Of a stretch of DNA of 64,000 nucleotides, positions 27,351 to 36,290 are shown piece by piece. This stretch comes from an uncultured Bacteroidales bacterium (GTDB lineage: Bacteria; Bacteroidota; Bacteroidia; Bacteroidales; UBA932): assembly GCA_900319485.1 (NCBI GenBank), contig ONOQ01000010.1:1-64000 (forward strand). The letters are read 5' to 3'. The position numbers and the translations under genes are program-made. The notes under the pieces are model-generated. The model made no database searches. It saw only the letters and a list, made by a program, of their open reading frames with translations, and was not told the DNA's origin. Every line of letters begins with the position of its first letter. The stretch's first letter is position 1.

Positions 27351-28301
27351 ATGCTAAAGTCCGCAATTTGCAACATATTAGGCATCCGCTACCCCGTTTT
27401 TCAGGGCGGGATGGCCTGGATTGCCGATGCAACCCTCGCCGCAGCCGTATCAGAGGCCGGCGGGCTGGGGCTAATATCGGCCGTAAATTACGGGAAGGAA
27501 GCCGTGCGTGAGGAAATCCGGAAAGCCCGCGCGCTCACGGACAAACCCTTCGGCGTGAACATTATGCTTGCGGCTCCGGATGCCGCGGAGATCGCTTCCC
27601 TTGTGGTGGAAGAAGGCGTGAAGATAGTCACCACCGGTGCAGGTTCGCCCGCCCGATATATGGATATGTGGAAGGAGGCCGGCATCAAGGTGATACCCGT
27701 AGTGGCATCCGTGGCATACGCTCTCAAGATGCAGGAACTTGGCGCAACCGCAGTTGTTGCAGAGGGCGCAGAATCCGGCGGCCACATAGGGGAGACCCAC
27801 ACTATGGCACTCGTACCTCAGGTAGTGGACGCGGTGGACATCCCAGTAATTGCCGCCGGAGGCATCTTCGACGGCCGTGGCGCAGCGGCGGCCTTCATGC
27901 TTGGCGCCAGCGGCGTGCAGGTGGGAACCCGCTTCCTGATGGCCAGGGAATGCCGCATCCATCCGGTCTACAAGGAAAGGCTGGTGAAGGCATCGGACAT
28001 CGGCACAATGGTTACCGGCCGCAGCCTTCAGGACGCCGTGAGAAGCCTCAAGACGCCGTTTTCCAAGCAGTTCGCCAGGATGGAAGCGGACCCTTCAGTA
28101 GGGGCCGATGAAATCCGCTCCTTCGGCACCGGCTCCCTCCGCAAGGCAGTATTTGACGGAGACCTTGCCGGCGGCAGTTTCCTTGCAGGAGAAGTGGCGG
28201 GGATGTGCCGGAAGGAAGAATCGGCCCGCGAAATTGTCCTAGACATTGCGGAGGGCGCAGAGAAAGTTATGAAAGAAAAGAGTTCGATATATGGATGTTA
28301 A
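27351..28301 (+). CDS. fabK: FMN-dependent enoyl-ACP reductase II (FabK-like; nitronate monooxygenase family)
   Basis: A 316-residue TIM-barrel flavoprotein of the 2-nitropropane dioxygenase/FabK family. Signatures are RYPVFQGGMAWIADATLAAAVSEAGGLGLI, GVNIMLAAPD, EGAESGGHIG and IPVIAAGGIFDGRG, with FMN-phosphate binding in GASGVQVGTRFL. Family members include nitronate monooxygenase and enoyl-ACP reductase. Adjacency to fabF (11-bp overlap) and fabZ favours the FabK role, the last reduction of fatty acid elongation. No FabI is seen in the window. Confidence 0.87.
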   Translation: MLKSAICNILGIRYPVFQGGMAWIADATLAAAVSEAGGLGLISAVNYGKEAVREEIRKARALTDKPFGVNIMLAAPDAAEIASLVVEEGVKIVTTGAGSPARYMDMWKEAGIKVIPVVASVAYALKMQELGATAVVAEGAESGGHIGETHTMALVPQVVDAVDIPVIAAGGIFDGRGAAAAFMLGASGVQVGTRFLMARECRIHPVYKERLVKASDIGTMVTGRSLQDAVRSLKTPFSKQFARMEADPSVGADEIRSFGTGSLRKAVFDGDLAGGSFLAGEVAGMCRKEESAREIVLDIAEGAEKVMKEKSSIYGC

Positions 28302-29538
28302 AAGAGTAGTAGTGACAGGAATGGGGGTCATCTCCTCCGTGGGAAAGGATGTGGACACATTCTGGAGGAACCTCATTGACGGAGTCTGCGGCATAGATTA
28401 CGTGGAGGAATTCAAGGATATGCCCGTTACCTTTGCAGGAAAAGTGAAAGACTTTGACGCGGAGCAGTACGGGATGGACAAGCCTTTCATCCGCAAGCAG
28501 GACAACTTCACCCTTTATGCAATGGCGGCCGCCTGGCAGGCCGTGAAGCAGTCCGGGCTTGAGGCCGATGTAAACATAGACCCCTACCGCCTTGGCGTAT
28601 ACGTGGGTTCAGGTATCGGCGGCTTCGACGTGCAGTACCGTGAAACCGCCAAGATGATAGAAGACCCCACCGGAAAGTGGATCTCTCCCCTTTTCATAGC
28701 CACTATGATTTCCAACATAGCGGCCGGCCACATTGCCATAAAGCATCAGGCAAAGGGCCCCTGCCTTGATATCGTCACCGCCTGCGCCACCTCATCCCAC
28801 TGCATCGGAGAGGCATTCAGGGCCGTGCGTCACGGTTATGCCGATGCAATAATCGCCGGCGGCAGTGAGCACGCCTCAATCCCGCTTGGAGTGGCAGGCT
28901 TCTACAACGCAAAGGCCCTCACCCGCGCTACTGACCCCAAATACTCATCCCTCCCCTTCAACGCCAACAGGCAGGGCTTCGTGATGGGAGACGGCGCCGC
29001 CGTCCTTATCCTGGAGTCCCTGGACCACGCCCTTGAAAGAGGCGCCACCATCTACGGCGAGATTGTGGGGTACGGCAACACCTGCGACGCCTACCACGCC
29101 ACCGCTCCCCGCCCTGACGCCAGCACCCAGGCCCGTTCCATCTGCGACGCCCTTCAGGAAGCCGGCTTCGACCCTTCCAAGGACAACCTCTACATCAACG
29201 CCCACGGCACCGGCACCCACCTCAACGACATTGCGGAAACAATGGCCTGCAAGGTGGCTCTCGGAGACTTCGCATACAAGGCCCACATCTCCTCCACCAA
29301 GTCCATGACCGGCCATATGTTCGGCGCAGCAGGCGCAGCAGAGGCCATTGCAACGCTCCTTGCCCTCCGTAACGGCATCTGCCCTCCCACCATCAACCTG
29401 GACACCCCGGATCCCGAGTGCGACCTTGACTACACCCCCAACGTAGCGGTCAGGACTCCCCTCACCCTGGGTCTTTCCAATTCCTTCGGCTTCGGCGGTC
29501 ACAACGCCTGCGTAGCCTTCAGGCCTTACAATGGATAG
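28291..29538 (+). CDS. fabF: 3-oxoacyl-ACP synthase II (FabF)
   Basis: Condensing enzyme of fatty acid elongation. The 415-residue product has the thiolase fold with active-site Cys165 (VTACATSSH), the first His in NAHGTGTHLND near residue 303 and the second in FGFGGHNAC near residue 404. The middle contains KSMTGHMFGAAGAAEA. Its start overlaps fabK by 11 bp and its end overlaps fabZ by 8 bp, so translation is probably coupled through the cluster. Confidence 0.96.
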   Translation: MDVKRVVVTGMGVISSVGKDVDTFWRNLIDGVCGIDYVEEFKDMPVTFAGKVKDFDAEQYGMDKPFIRKQDNFTLYAMAAAWQAVKQSGLEADVNIDPYRLGVYVGSGIGGFDVQYRETAKMIEDPTGKWISPLFIATMISNIAAGHIAIKHQAKGPCLDIVTACATSSHCIGEAFRAVRHGYADAIIAGGSEHASIPLGVAGFYNAKALTRATDPKYSSLPFNANRQGFVMGDGAAVLILESLDHALERGATIYGEIVGYGNTCDAYHATAPRPDASTQARSICDALQEAGFDPSKDNLYINAHGTGTHLNDIAETMACKVALGDFAYKAHISSTKSMTGHMFGAAGAAEAIATLLALRNGICPPTINLDTPDPECDLDYTPNVAVRTPLTLGLSNSFGFGGHNACVAFRPYNG

Positions 29539-29950
29539 GGACGGCATAATGGAGGTGCTCCCCCACCGGGGGCCGATGCTTCTTCTTGACACCATGGAAC
29601 TTGATGCCGAAGGAGTATGCCACGCAACCTACCGCATCCCGGATTCTCCGTTCTACTGCGACGGCCATTTCCCCGGAAATCCCATTGTTCCGGGTGTCAT
29701 CCTCTGTGAAATAATGGCCCAGGCCTGCAGCCAACTGTTTGTGGAAGTTTTCAAGGAGAACCTTGTGATGTACCGCGGCCTGGATGCAGTGAAATTCCGC
29801 GGCACGGTGCGTCCCGGAGACCTCTGTGAAATAACCGCCCGCCTCCTGGAATCCAAGGGCGGGCTGTACGTGTCTGACACTTCCCTTTCCGTAGGCGGCC
29901 GCCGCTGCGCTCAGGCCCGGATAACCTTAGCGGCCGTTCCCAAAGACTGA
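29531..29950 (+). CDS. fabZ: 3-hydroxyacyl-ACP dehydratase (FabZ-type hotdog)
   Basis: Dehydrates 3-hydroxyacyl-ACP in fatty acid elongation. The 139-residue product has the opening LPHRGPMLLLDTM. The catalytic pair are His46 (CDGHFPGNPIVPG) and Glu60 (ILCEIMAQ). It may supply the FabZ activity that is not fused to LpxC in this genome. The last 63 bp before its stop recur, 84% identical and largely with synonymous changes, at 32832-32894 beyond an AT-rich island. This 3' end therefore appears to be an integration site. Confidence 0.93.
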   Translation: MDRDGIMEVLPHRGPMLLLDTMELDAEGVCHATYRIPDSPFYCDGHFPGNPIVPGVILCEIMAQACSQLFVEVFKENLVMYRGLDAVKFRGTVRPGDLCEITARLLESKGGLYVSDTSLSVGGRRCAQARITLAAVPKD

Positions 29951-29996
29951 TTTCACCCCCCATCATCTGATTTACTACCACACGCTATTTCACGGG

Positions 29997-31265
29997 TTAC
30001 TTGACAATACACCCCATTAGCAGAATAGCGCCGGTGCTGTCTTCGCGAATAAAAAAGATGAAGGGGCGATTGGCATTGAATTCCATAATGGGAGGTGACG
30101 ACAAATCATCGTTTCCAGCAAAATCCACTATTGTGGCAGCGGTTGCCATAGCACCATTTTCATCAATTTTAAAACATACTTTTTGCCTTATGTCGCCAGC
30201 CGCCGATTCTTTTCGACCGAACAACTTTGAGAAATCGGCCAAATTATCGTCAAATGCATCTGTTATACCAAGAGCCCGGAGAGAATTTTTCAATTCAATA
30301 GACAGTGCATCCTCAACTGAAATCTTCGGAATGGACAGATGCAGGTCATATAACTTAGTTGAACTACTTAAAGCCGAATAGTCACTCCCATCGAAAGAGG
30401 CCATAAATGCATCAAAATCTTTGTCTTCTGCCGGTAAAACAATATTAAAACTGTATCCGCCTCGTCCAAACGGGAGGTGACAATACTTATCACCATCTAC
30501 TTCTGAGGCAACCCAAAGGAGCTTATTATGCATAAAACTCTTAATGACAGAATCTCCACCCGCCATATAAAAGGGCTCCTCCCGAGTATTTGACGATTTA
30601 AACTTCTCTCTCCAAGCGCCCTCAAAATAAAGGGCATTCAACATGATCAGCGGCGCATTCGGATTTAACTCTTCTATAATAGAATTTATCTTATTGTTTG
30701 TGTTGTCAGCGCACCATTTATTAATCACATCAAGTGTACCTGGAGACAAGAAATCTAATGTCTGAATGGCAGAAGGCTTGTAATACTGCTGAATGCATGA
30801 AACATAATCCTCTCTCAATTCATTATTATTAAGCCATAGAGAATTTGCATTGGAAAAACTAACTGTCTTATCAACTTCCCAAAGGCCAGAAATCATCTTT
30901 TCATATAATACGTTGATGTCATCCAGAGAATAGTCGGTATATCCTAATGCCGATACTATTTGTGAATATGTTTCCCCACAAGCCCCGTTAAGCATCATTG
31001 AAAGGACAGATTGAATACTAAAAGGAGAATAAAAAACATTGTCGCTACCGACAGTTTTATAAATCTCGCGTAAAAGAGCAAATGAGAAATCATTGTTTGC
31101 CCTGATAATAGCCGATTGACTTTTTGTCAGTTTGATTGCTTTTAACGATTCAATCTGGACCTCCTCTCTGTCCTTATTTAAGGCATCTTCATTTGTGTCT
31201 ATTTGTTGACACCCCAAGAAGAGAGAGAGAAAAAAAACAAATACAGCGATAAATAACCTTTTCAT
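29997..31265 (-). CDS. Serpin lipoprotein
   Basis: A 422-residue serine protease inhibitor of the serpin fold, probably membrane-anchored through Cys19 of an LFLGC signal. Serpin features are NVFYSPFSIQSVLSMMLNGACGET, NANSLWLN and LIMLNALYFEGAWREKF. The reactive-centre hinge reads ENGAMATAAT, whose small residues at P12-P9 are typical of inhibitory serpins. The protein ends with PFIFFIREDSTGAILLMGCI. Counting from the hinge places the scissile bond near FAGND. Codon use is markedly AT-rich compared with neighbours. It lies 49 nt downstream of a C10 cysteine protease gene, so the two form a probable protease-inhibitor operon. Confidence 0.92.
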   Translation of the reverse strand: MKRLFIAVFVFFLSLFLGCQQIDTNEDALNKDREEVQIESLKAIKLTKSQSAIIRANNDFSFALLREIYKTVGSDNVFYSPFSIQSVLSMMLNGACGETYSQIVSALGYTDYSLDDINVLYEKMISGLWEVDKTVSFSNANSLWLNNNELREDYVSCIQQYYKPSAIQTLDFLSPGTLDVINKWCADNTNNKINSIIEELNPNAPLIMLNALYFEGAWREKFKSSNTREEPFYMAGGDSVIKSFMHNKLLWVASEVDGDKYCHLPFGRGGYSFNIVLPAEDKDFDAFMASFDGSDYSALSSSTKLYDLHLSIPKISVEDALSIELKNSLRALGITDAFDDNLADFSKLFGRKESAAGDIRQKVCFKIDENGAMATAATIVDFAGNDDLSSPPIMEFNANRPFIFFIREDSTGAILLMGCIVK

Positions 31266-31314
31266 AATTACTGGAACAAATCATGCGTGTCCACTAATGG
31301 GAACAAATAAAAAG

Positions 31315-32706
31315 TTAATAATAAAGGGCTTGCTTATTTGTAATAAACACATCCATTCTATTTAGATGGTAATTATAGCCTGTAGTAGGTTGAACACTTT
31401 CCTCAAAATAATATCCATCATGATTGCCATACCAGCCCCAGTTCATTCTAAAGTAATCTAACACAACATTACCATTATAAGGAAATACCTCTTCTTCTCT
31501 AATTTTATAATATTCGACATTATTACCATATGGTACTAGAACATATAAAGAGTAGACCATTTTAGGAATTAATGAACGGTGTCCGTCACATATCCAGAAA
31601 TGGCCATAAGTAGTATCTGCGGCTTCACGTCGACCATACATTATCAATGGCCTCTTGTTGTTAATTGAGCTTATAACTGAGGCTTGATTATGAGAAGTGC
31701 TATAACAATTATAGGGTTGAGAGTTTATATAAGTAACTGCATTTGATAGGTAGCCAGTACCACTAGTGTCAATTTGTAGACTTGCACGAAGATTTGCCAG
31801 ATAATTAGACAAAAACGTATTTGAAGTTGAATCTGGCATTGCCCCCCAGGTAAAGCCCGCCGGAAGACCATAACTCCTCATTAGTTGGCCTACGGCCACA
31901 GTTAAGCATCCCAATCGATATCCTCCAGGAACGGCGGAATTAAATGGAAATGATTGTCCCCATCCTGTTTTAGTATACGGCCCCCGCTCATCTGAAACTG
32001 GAGTGGAGTCTACTGTAATAACCGAATATTCTGGGTATACAATTGTGCTATTCTGATACTCTTGTTGAACCGTAGCGTAAAAGGATTGATAAATGTCGGA
32101 TGGAAGAGAAGATGCATCACATAAATAGTAAACATCCAGTCCATCCCATTCATCGCTCATTTCTTGACAAGCTTCGTCAGGATTGGTCGCGCGCGTCAGA
32201 GGAGAAGAAGTTAATGCATTGTATTTTTTTTCATAAAAGGACCAAACGTCTTTATACTTTTCGTAATCCCCAGAAGCTTGATTAGCTGCAATTCTCTCAC
32301 ACATTTCCTCAATAAGGAGTTGCTCTTGGGGAATGATTAGAGAGGCATCGTATGTACCATTACATACAGCTGCAATGGGCACAAAAGCTTTTGATGTTGG
32401 AATCAGTAAAAAACCATCTCCGTAATTGACGGCGTATAATTGTTCTGAACCTTTTTTGTCTAAAATAGGTACAACAGATGTGACAGATGACTTTGTATTT
32501 ATTAGATCCTTATTTAAGTACATCGATGCCACTGTGATGGCATCCTCAGCCGAGAGCTCATTTGAATATCTGTCTATTCCAAGAAGGGCAGGATATTTGA
32601 CGGGACAAAGAATATTATTGTCTCTGACTGGTAAATCTATACGGTTACACTCCCATAAAATAAGAATGCAACAAAGGAGGCTATTCGTGAGAAATAACTT
32701 CTTCAT
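31315..32706 (-). CDS. C10 family (streptopain-like) cysteine protease
   Basis: Papain-clan protease with an N-terminal prodomain. From the ATG at 32706 it has 463 residues; an upstream in-frame ATG at 32733 would add nine residues ahead of the hydrophobic signal and lies inside the promoter region. A hydrophobic N-terminus is present, with a Cys at residue 20 but a poor lipobox. Residues about 50-170 resemble the C10 propeptide ([30 protein letters not shown]). The mature part has [10 protein letters not shown], the catalytic Cys267 ([12 protein letters not shown]), His369 ([10 protein letters not shown]) and [12 protein letters not shown]. The gene is AT-rich, unlike its neighbours, and precedes the serpin gene. 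Confidence 0.93.
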   Translation of the reverse strand: MKKLFLTNSLLCCILILWECNRIDLPVRDNNILCPVKYPALLGIDRYSNELSAEDAITVASMYLNKDLINTKSSVTSVVPILDKKGSEQLYAVNYGDGFLLIPTSKAFVPIAAVCNGTYDASLIIPQEQLLIEEMCERIAANQASGDYEKYKDVWSFYEKKYNALTSSPLTRATNPDEACQEMSDEWDGLDVYYLCDASSLPSDIYQSFYATVQQEYQNSTIVYPEYSVITVDSTPVSDERGPYTKTGWGQSFPFNSAVPGGYRLGCLTVAVGQLMRSYGLPAGFTWGAMPDSTSNTFLSNYLANLRASLQIDTSGTGYLSNAVTYINSQPYNCYSTSHNQASVISSINNKRPLIMYGRREAADTTYGHFWICDGHRSLIPKMVYSLYVLVPYGNNVEYYKIREEEVFPYNGNVVLDYFRMNWGWYGNHDGYYFEESVQPTTGYNYHLNRMDVFITNKQALYY

Positions 32707-32730
32707 AGTTATATATAATGATTTCTGGCT

Positions 32731-32738
32731 CAAATATA
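32731..32738 (-). promoter_or_regulatory. -7 box of the C10 protease-serpin operon
   Basis: The minus strand reads TATATTTG, 24 nt before the ATG at 32706. No -33 TTG is visible in the AT-rich upstream region. Confidence 0.5.
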
Positions 32739-32819
32739 ATAATTATTACAATAAAAAAAATACAGTAAGTATTTTTAATGCAAATATGATTATTGAATTC
32801 AAGGGGGAGGGCCTACATA

Positions 32820-32900
32820 TCTTACTCCACGCTTTCCGTGGCCGGCCGTCGCTGCGCCCAGGCCCGGATCACTCTTGCCGCCGTTCCGAAAGACATTTAG
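32820..32900 (+). pseudogene. Displaced 3' end of a second fabZ copy
   Basis: Bases 32832-32894 match 29885-29947 of fabZ at 53 of 63 positions, and most differences are synonymous. The fragment would read [21 protein letters not shown] then stop, against [20 protein letters not shown] in the intact gene. Similarity fades a few codons upstream. There is no start codon or remaining gene body. It is best read as a leftover gene end at the far border of the AT-rich island. Confidence 0.82.
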
Positions 32901-32920
32901 GCCATATCGCAGTTTTTTAT

Positions 32921-32928
32921 TATCTTTG
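32921..32928 (+). promoter_or_regulatory. -7 box for prfA-queF
   Basis: TATCTTTG matches the TAnnTTTG consensus, 19 nt before the prfA ATG at 32948. No clear -33 TTG. Confidence 0.62.
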
Positions 32929-32947
32929 CAGGTTAAAACACATTGCT

Positions 32948-34042
32948 ATGGCAGAGAACACGCTGTTGGAGAAGGTCCTGAGCCTTCAGGACAAATATAA
33001 GAAGCTGGAAGAGCAGTTGGCAAGCCCTGAGGTTATTGCCGACATGAAGAAATTTGTCCAGCTGAACAAGGACTACAAGGAACTGCAGCCCATCATCGCC
33101 GCCGGCCTGGAATACAAGAGACTGGTGGATGAGCTTGCGCAGGCCAAGGACATCCTCATGAATGAAAAGGATGAGGACCTCAAGGAGATGGCCCGTGAGG
33201 AAGTGGCCGATATTGAGCCCAAACTCCCGGAGATGGAGCAGCAGATAAAGCTTCTCCTCATTCCCGCAGACCCTGACGACAGCAAGAACGCCATGGTGGA
33301 AATCCGCGGAGGCACCGGCGGCGACGAAGCCGCCATCTTTGCCGGAGACCTCTTCCGTATGTATCAGCATTATGCCGAACGCCGCGGCTGGAAACTGGAA
33401 GTCACAGATCAGGCTCCCGGCACATCCGGTGGCTACAAGCAGATTGTGTTCAAACTCTCCAGCAGCCAGGACGGCGTTTACGGCATCATGAAATATGAGT
33501 CCGGCGTGCACCGCGTACAGCGCGTACCCCAGACCGAAACCCAGGGCCGTATCCAGACTTCGGCCGCCTCTGTGGCCGTTTTCCCGGAAGCCGGCGAATT
33601 TGACATCGAGCTAAATCCGGCCGATATCCGCAAAGATCTATTCTGCGCATCAGGCCCCGGCGGCCAGGGCGTGAACACCACTTATTCGGCCGTACGCCTC
33701 ACCCACATCCCCTCCGGAATTGTGGTCCAGTGCCAGGAGGAGCGTTCACAACTCAAGAACCTTGACAGGGCAATGGAAGAACTCCGTACGCGCCTTTACA
33801 ACATGGAGCACCAGAAGTACCTTGACGGCATTGCCGCAAAGCGCAAGACCATGGTGAGCACCGGTGACCGCAGCGCCAAGATCCGCACCTATAACTACCC
33901 CCAGGGCCGCGTGACGGACCACCGCATAGGCTGGAGCATGTACAACCTTCCCGTCTTCATGGACGGAGACATCCAGGAGTGCATAGACCAGCTCCAGATT
34001 GCAGAGAACGCAGAACGCCTTAAAGAAGCCGGGGAGGAATAA
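32948..34042 (+). CDS. prfA: Peptide chain release factor 1
   Basis: Recognises UAA and UAG and releases the peptide. From ATG 32948 the product has 364 residues. The frame is open further upstream, but only through AT-rich non-coding DNA and across the promoter. The stop-codon recognition loop is RVPQTETQG (PxT type with Gln, residues 194-196), which marks RF1, not RF2. The catalytic GGQ is at 238-240 ([11 protein letters not shown]). The N-terminal helical domain is complete. queF follows after 3 nt. Confidence 0.97.
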   Translation: MAENTLLEKVLSLQDKYKKLEEQLASPEVIADMKKFVQLNKDYKELQPIIAAGLEYKRLVDELAQAKDILMNEKDEDLKEMAREEVADIEPKLPEMEQQIKLLLIPADPDDSKNAMVEIRGGTGGDEAAIFAGDLFRMYQHYAERRGWKLEVTDQAPGTSGGYKQIVFKLSSSQDGVYGIMKYESGVHRVQRVPQTETQGRIQTSAASVAVFPEAGEFDIELNPADIRKDLFCASGPGGQGVNTTYSAVRLTHIPSGIVVQCQEERSQLKNLDRAMEELRTRLYNMEHQKYLDGIAAKRKTMVSTGDRSAKIRTYNYPQGRVTDHRIGWSMYNLPVFMDGDIQECIDQLQIAENAERLKEAGEE

Positions 34043-34045
34043 GCC

Positions 34046-34501
34046 ATGGCACGTAAAAGAGAAGAACTCCAGGCCCTTGGCCGCCATACCACTTACAGCC
34101 AGACCTATGCTCCGGAGGTCCTTGAGACCTTTGAGAATGTCCACAAGGACAACGACTACTGGGTAAGGTTCAACTGCCCTGAATTCACCACCCTTTGTCC
34201 CATCACCGGCCAGCCGGATTTTGCGGAAATCCGCATCAGCTATGTCCCAGACGTGAAGATGGTTGAGTCAAAGTCTCTCAAGCTCTATCTTTTCAGCTTC
34301 CGCTCAAACGGAGATTTCCATGAAGACTGCGTGAACACAATTATGAAGGATCTCATCAAGTTGATGGATCCCAAGTACATTGAGGTTACCGGATTCTTCA
34401 CTCCCCGCGGAGGCATTTCCATCTACCCTTACGCCAACTACGGCCGTCCCGGCACAAAATGGGAGCAACTGGCCTGGGAAAGGCTCAGCCGCCACGAATA
34501 G
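34046..34501 (+). CDS. queF: NADPH-dependent 7-cyano-7-deazaguanine reductase QueF
   Basis: Reduces preQ0 to preQ1 in queuosine synthesis. The 151-residue, single-domain (short) type shows the nucleophile Cys51 and Asp58 in [16 protein letters not shown]. The [24 protein letters not shown] motif binds NADPH and substrate. It follows prfA by 3 nt. No other queuosine genes are nearby, and I see no preQ1 riboswitch upstream, which is expected for a downstream gene of an operon. Confidence 0.96.
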   Translation: MARKREELQALGRHTTYSQTYAPEVLETFENVHKDNDYWVRFNCPEFTTLCPITGQPDFAEIRISYVPDVKMVESKSLKLYLFSFRSNGDFHEDCVNTIMKDLIKLMDPKYIEVTGFFTPRGGISIYPYANYGRPGTKWEQLAWERLSRHE

Positions 34502-34541
34502 CCCCGTCGAACATAACGGGCTTATTACCAATCATTTATAC

Positions 34542-34575
34542 AAAATCCCCTATGTAAAAACGCATAGGGGATTTT
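34542..34575. terminator. Bidirectional terminator between queF and the HerA-like gene
   Basis: AAAATCCCCTATG (34542-34554) pairs perfectly over 13 bp with 34563-34575 around an 8-nt loop. A-runs and T-runs flank both sides, so it can act on both convergent transcripts. Confidence 0.85.
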
Positions 34576-34616
34576 ATGTAATCAACTGATAATAAATAAT
34601 ATCCGTTCAACGCAAA

Positions 34617-36254
34617 CTACTTTATAAGATTCCCCAGGATTGAGCGGGTGAGTTCCTTTGTAATGGTGGAGGTAGCGCTCTTGGTGGCCTTTGACACCAT
34701 CTTCTTGCCAGTGGAGGTGGTACTCTTCTTCTTGGTGCCTGTTACCTTGGAGGTGACGGCATCTGCGGCTGCGGCGGCGGCAACGCCGGTAACTGCAGTG
34801 AGAACGGATTTAAGCACCTTTGAGGCAATGCTGTTTTTTGCCTTCTTGGCCTTTTCCTTTGCTTCCTTTTCCGCTTCCTTTGCGGCGCGGGCGTCTTCCT
34901 TGGCCTGAATGGCGGCCTGCTTCTCCGCTTCAGCGGCGGCCTCTATCTCCGCCTTCTGGCGCTCTGCTTCCTCAGTAGCCTGAGTTATGATTTCATAGGC
35001 GCTTTCACGGTCAATGGGATGGTCATACCTGCCATAGAGTCGTGAACGGTTGATAAGTTCCGTACGCTGCTCCGGGGTGATGGCGCCAATCTGGCTCAGG
35101 GGGAAGAGAATCTTTGCGCGCTCCACAATTGCGGGAGTACCTTTGTCGTCCAGGAAGGACACAAGGGCCTCTCCGGTGCCCAGTTCAAGAAGCGTGTCAT
35201 AAGTCTTGAAGGCGGGGTTGGGGCGGAATGTATCGGCCGCAACCTTAACTGCCTTCTGGTCCTGGGGGCTGTATGCGCGGAGGGCGTGCTGGACACGGTT
35301 ACCCAACTGACCCAGGATATTTGAAGGGATGTCAGTGGGGCTCTGGGTGATGAAGTAGATGCCCACGCCCTTGGAACGGATGAGGCGGATAACCTGCTCG
35401 ATTTTGTCAGTAAGGGCCTTGGAAGTGCCTTCAAACAGCATATGAGCCTCGTCAAAGAAGAACACAAGTTTGGGAAGATCCATCTCTCCAACCTCCGGGA
35501 GGGTGGCGTAAAGTTCACTGAGAAGCCACAGGAGGAAGGTTGAGTAGAGTTTGGGCTGGAGCATCAGTTTATCTGCGGCAAGGACGTTCATTATGCCCTT
35601 TCCGCCCTCGCACTGAAGGAGGTCATAAATGTCAAAGTCAGGCTCTCCGAAGAATTTGTCGGCGCCCTGGTTCTCAAGGGCAAGGAGGGCCCTTTGGATG
35701 GCGCCCACTGAGGCCGATGTCACGTTGCCGTACTTTGTGGTGTACTCTGCGGCGTTCTGCCCCACGAAGTTGAGCATGGCCCTGAGATCCTTGAGGTCAA
35801 TCAGGAGAAGCCCGTTGTCATCGGCAATCTTGAAAACTATGTTGAGGACGCCGGTCTGGGTTTCATTGAGGTCCATCAGGCGGCCCAGCATATCCGGTCC
35901 CATACGGGAGATGGTGGAACGCATGGGATGGCCCTGCTCCCCGTAAACGTCGAAGAAGCGCACGGGGCAACTCTGGAACTGAGGATTCTCTATGCCGAAC
36001 TCCGGCAGCCTCTTCTCAATGAATCCGGAGAGTTTACCGGCCTGGGAGATGCCGCTTAGGTCTCCTTTCATATCGGCCATAAAGCAGGGTACGCCCGCCT
36101 GGCAGAAGGTTTCTGCAATTACCTGGAGGGTGACGGTTTTACCGGTGCCGGTTGCGCCTGCGATGAGTCCGTGGCGGCAGGCCATTTTGCCCTGGAGAGA
36201 GATGGGGCCGTTGGAGGAATGGGCTATGTAAAGCCCGCGCTGAGTGTCTAGCAT
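34617..36254 (-). CDS. HerA-like ATPase (DUF853 / helicase HerA C-terminal type)
   Basis: A 545-residue P-loop ATPase. The start MLDTQRGLYIAHSSNGPISLQG leads to Walker A at about residues 34-41 (GATGTGKT) and then MADMKGDLSGISQ. Walker B is near residue 265 (LVFFFDEAHMLFEGT), followed by the YFITQSPTDIPSNILGQLGNRVQHALRA sensor region. The C-terminal 150 residues are a Lys/Ala/Glu-rich helix and a basic Thr/Ser tail, which may bind DNA or self-associate. Related HerA proteins pump or process DNA; the exact job of this stand-alone family is unknown. It is monocistronic by position. Confidence 0.88.
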   Translation of the reverse strand: MLDTQRGLYIAHSSNGPISLQGKMACRHGLIAGATGTGKTVTLQVIAETFCQAGVPCFMADMKGDLSGISQAGKLSGFIEKRLPEFGIENPQFQSCPVRFFDVYGEQGHPMRSTISRMGPDMLGRLMDLNETQTGVLNIVFKIADDNGLLLIDLKDLRAMLNFVGQNAAEYTTKYGNVTSASVGAIQRALLALENQGADKFFGEPDFDIYDLLQCEGGKGIMNVLAADKLMLQPKLYSTFLLWLLSELYATLPEVGEMDLPKLVFFFDEAHMLFEGTSKALTDKIEQVIRLIRSKGVGIYFITQSPTDIPSNILGQLGNRVQHALRAYSPQDQKAVKVAADTFRPNPAFKTYDTLLELGTGEALVSFLDDKGTPAIVERAKILFPLSQIGAITPEQRTELINRSRLYGRYDHPIDRESAYEIITQATEEAERQKAEIEAAAEAEKQAAIQAKEDARAAKEAEKEAKEKAKKAKNSIASKVLKSVLTAVTGVAAAAAADAVTSKVTGTKKKSTTSTGKKMVSKATKSATSTITKELTRSILGNLIK

Positions 36255-36290
36255 AGAGGATCTGAATTATTTCCGCTAATATAGCAAAAA

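Noticed and set aside
32426..32947. Upstream extension of the prfA frame
   Set aside because: It passes through the AT-rich protease gene on the other strand, the fabZ remnant and the prfA promoter, and the added residues resemble nothing.
32907..34045. preQ1 riboswitch for queF
   Set aside because: queF is 3 nt behind prfA with no room for an aptamer, and nothing before prfA resembles one.
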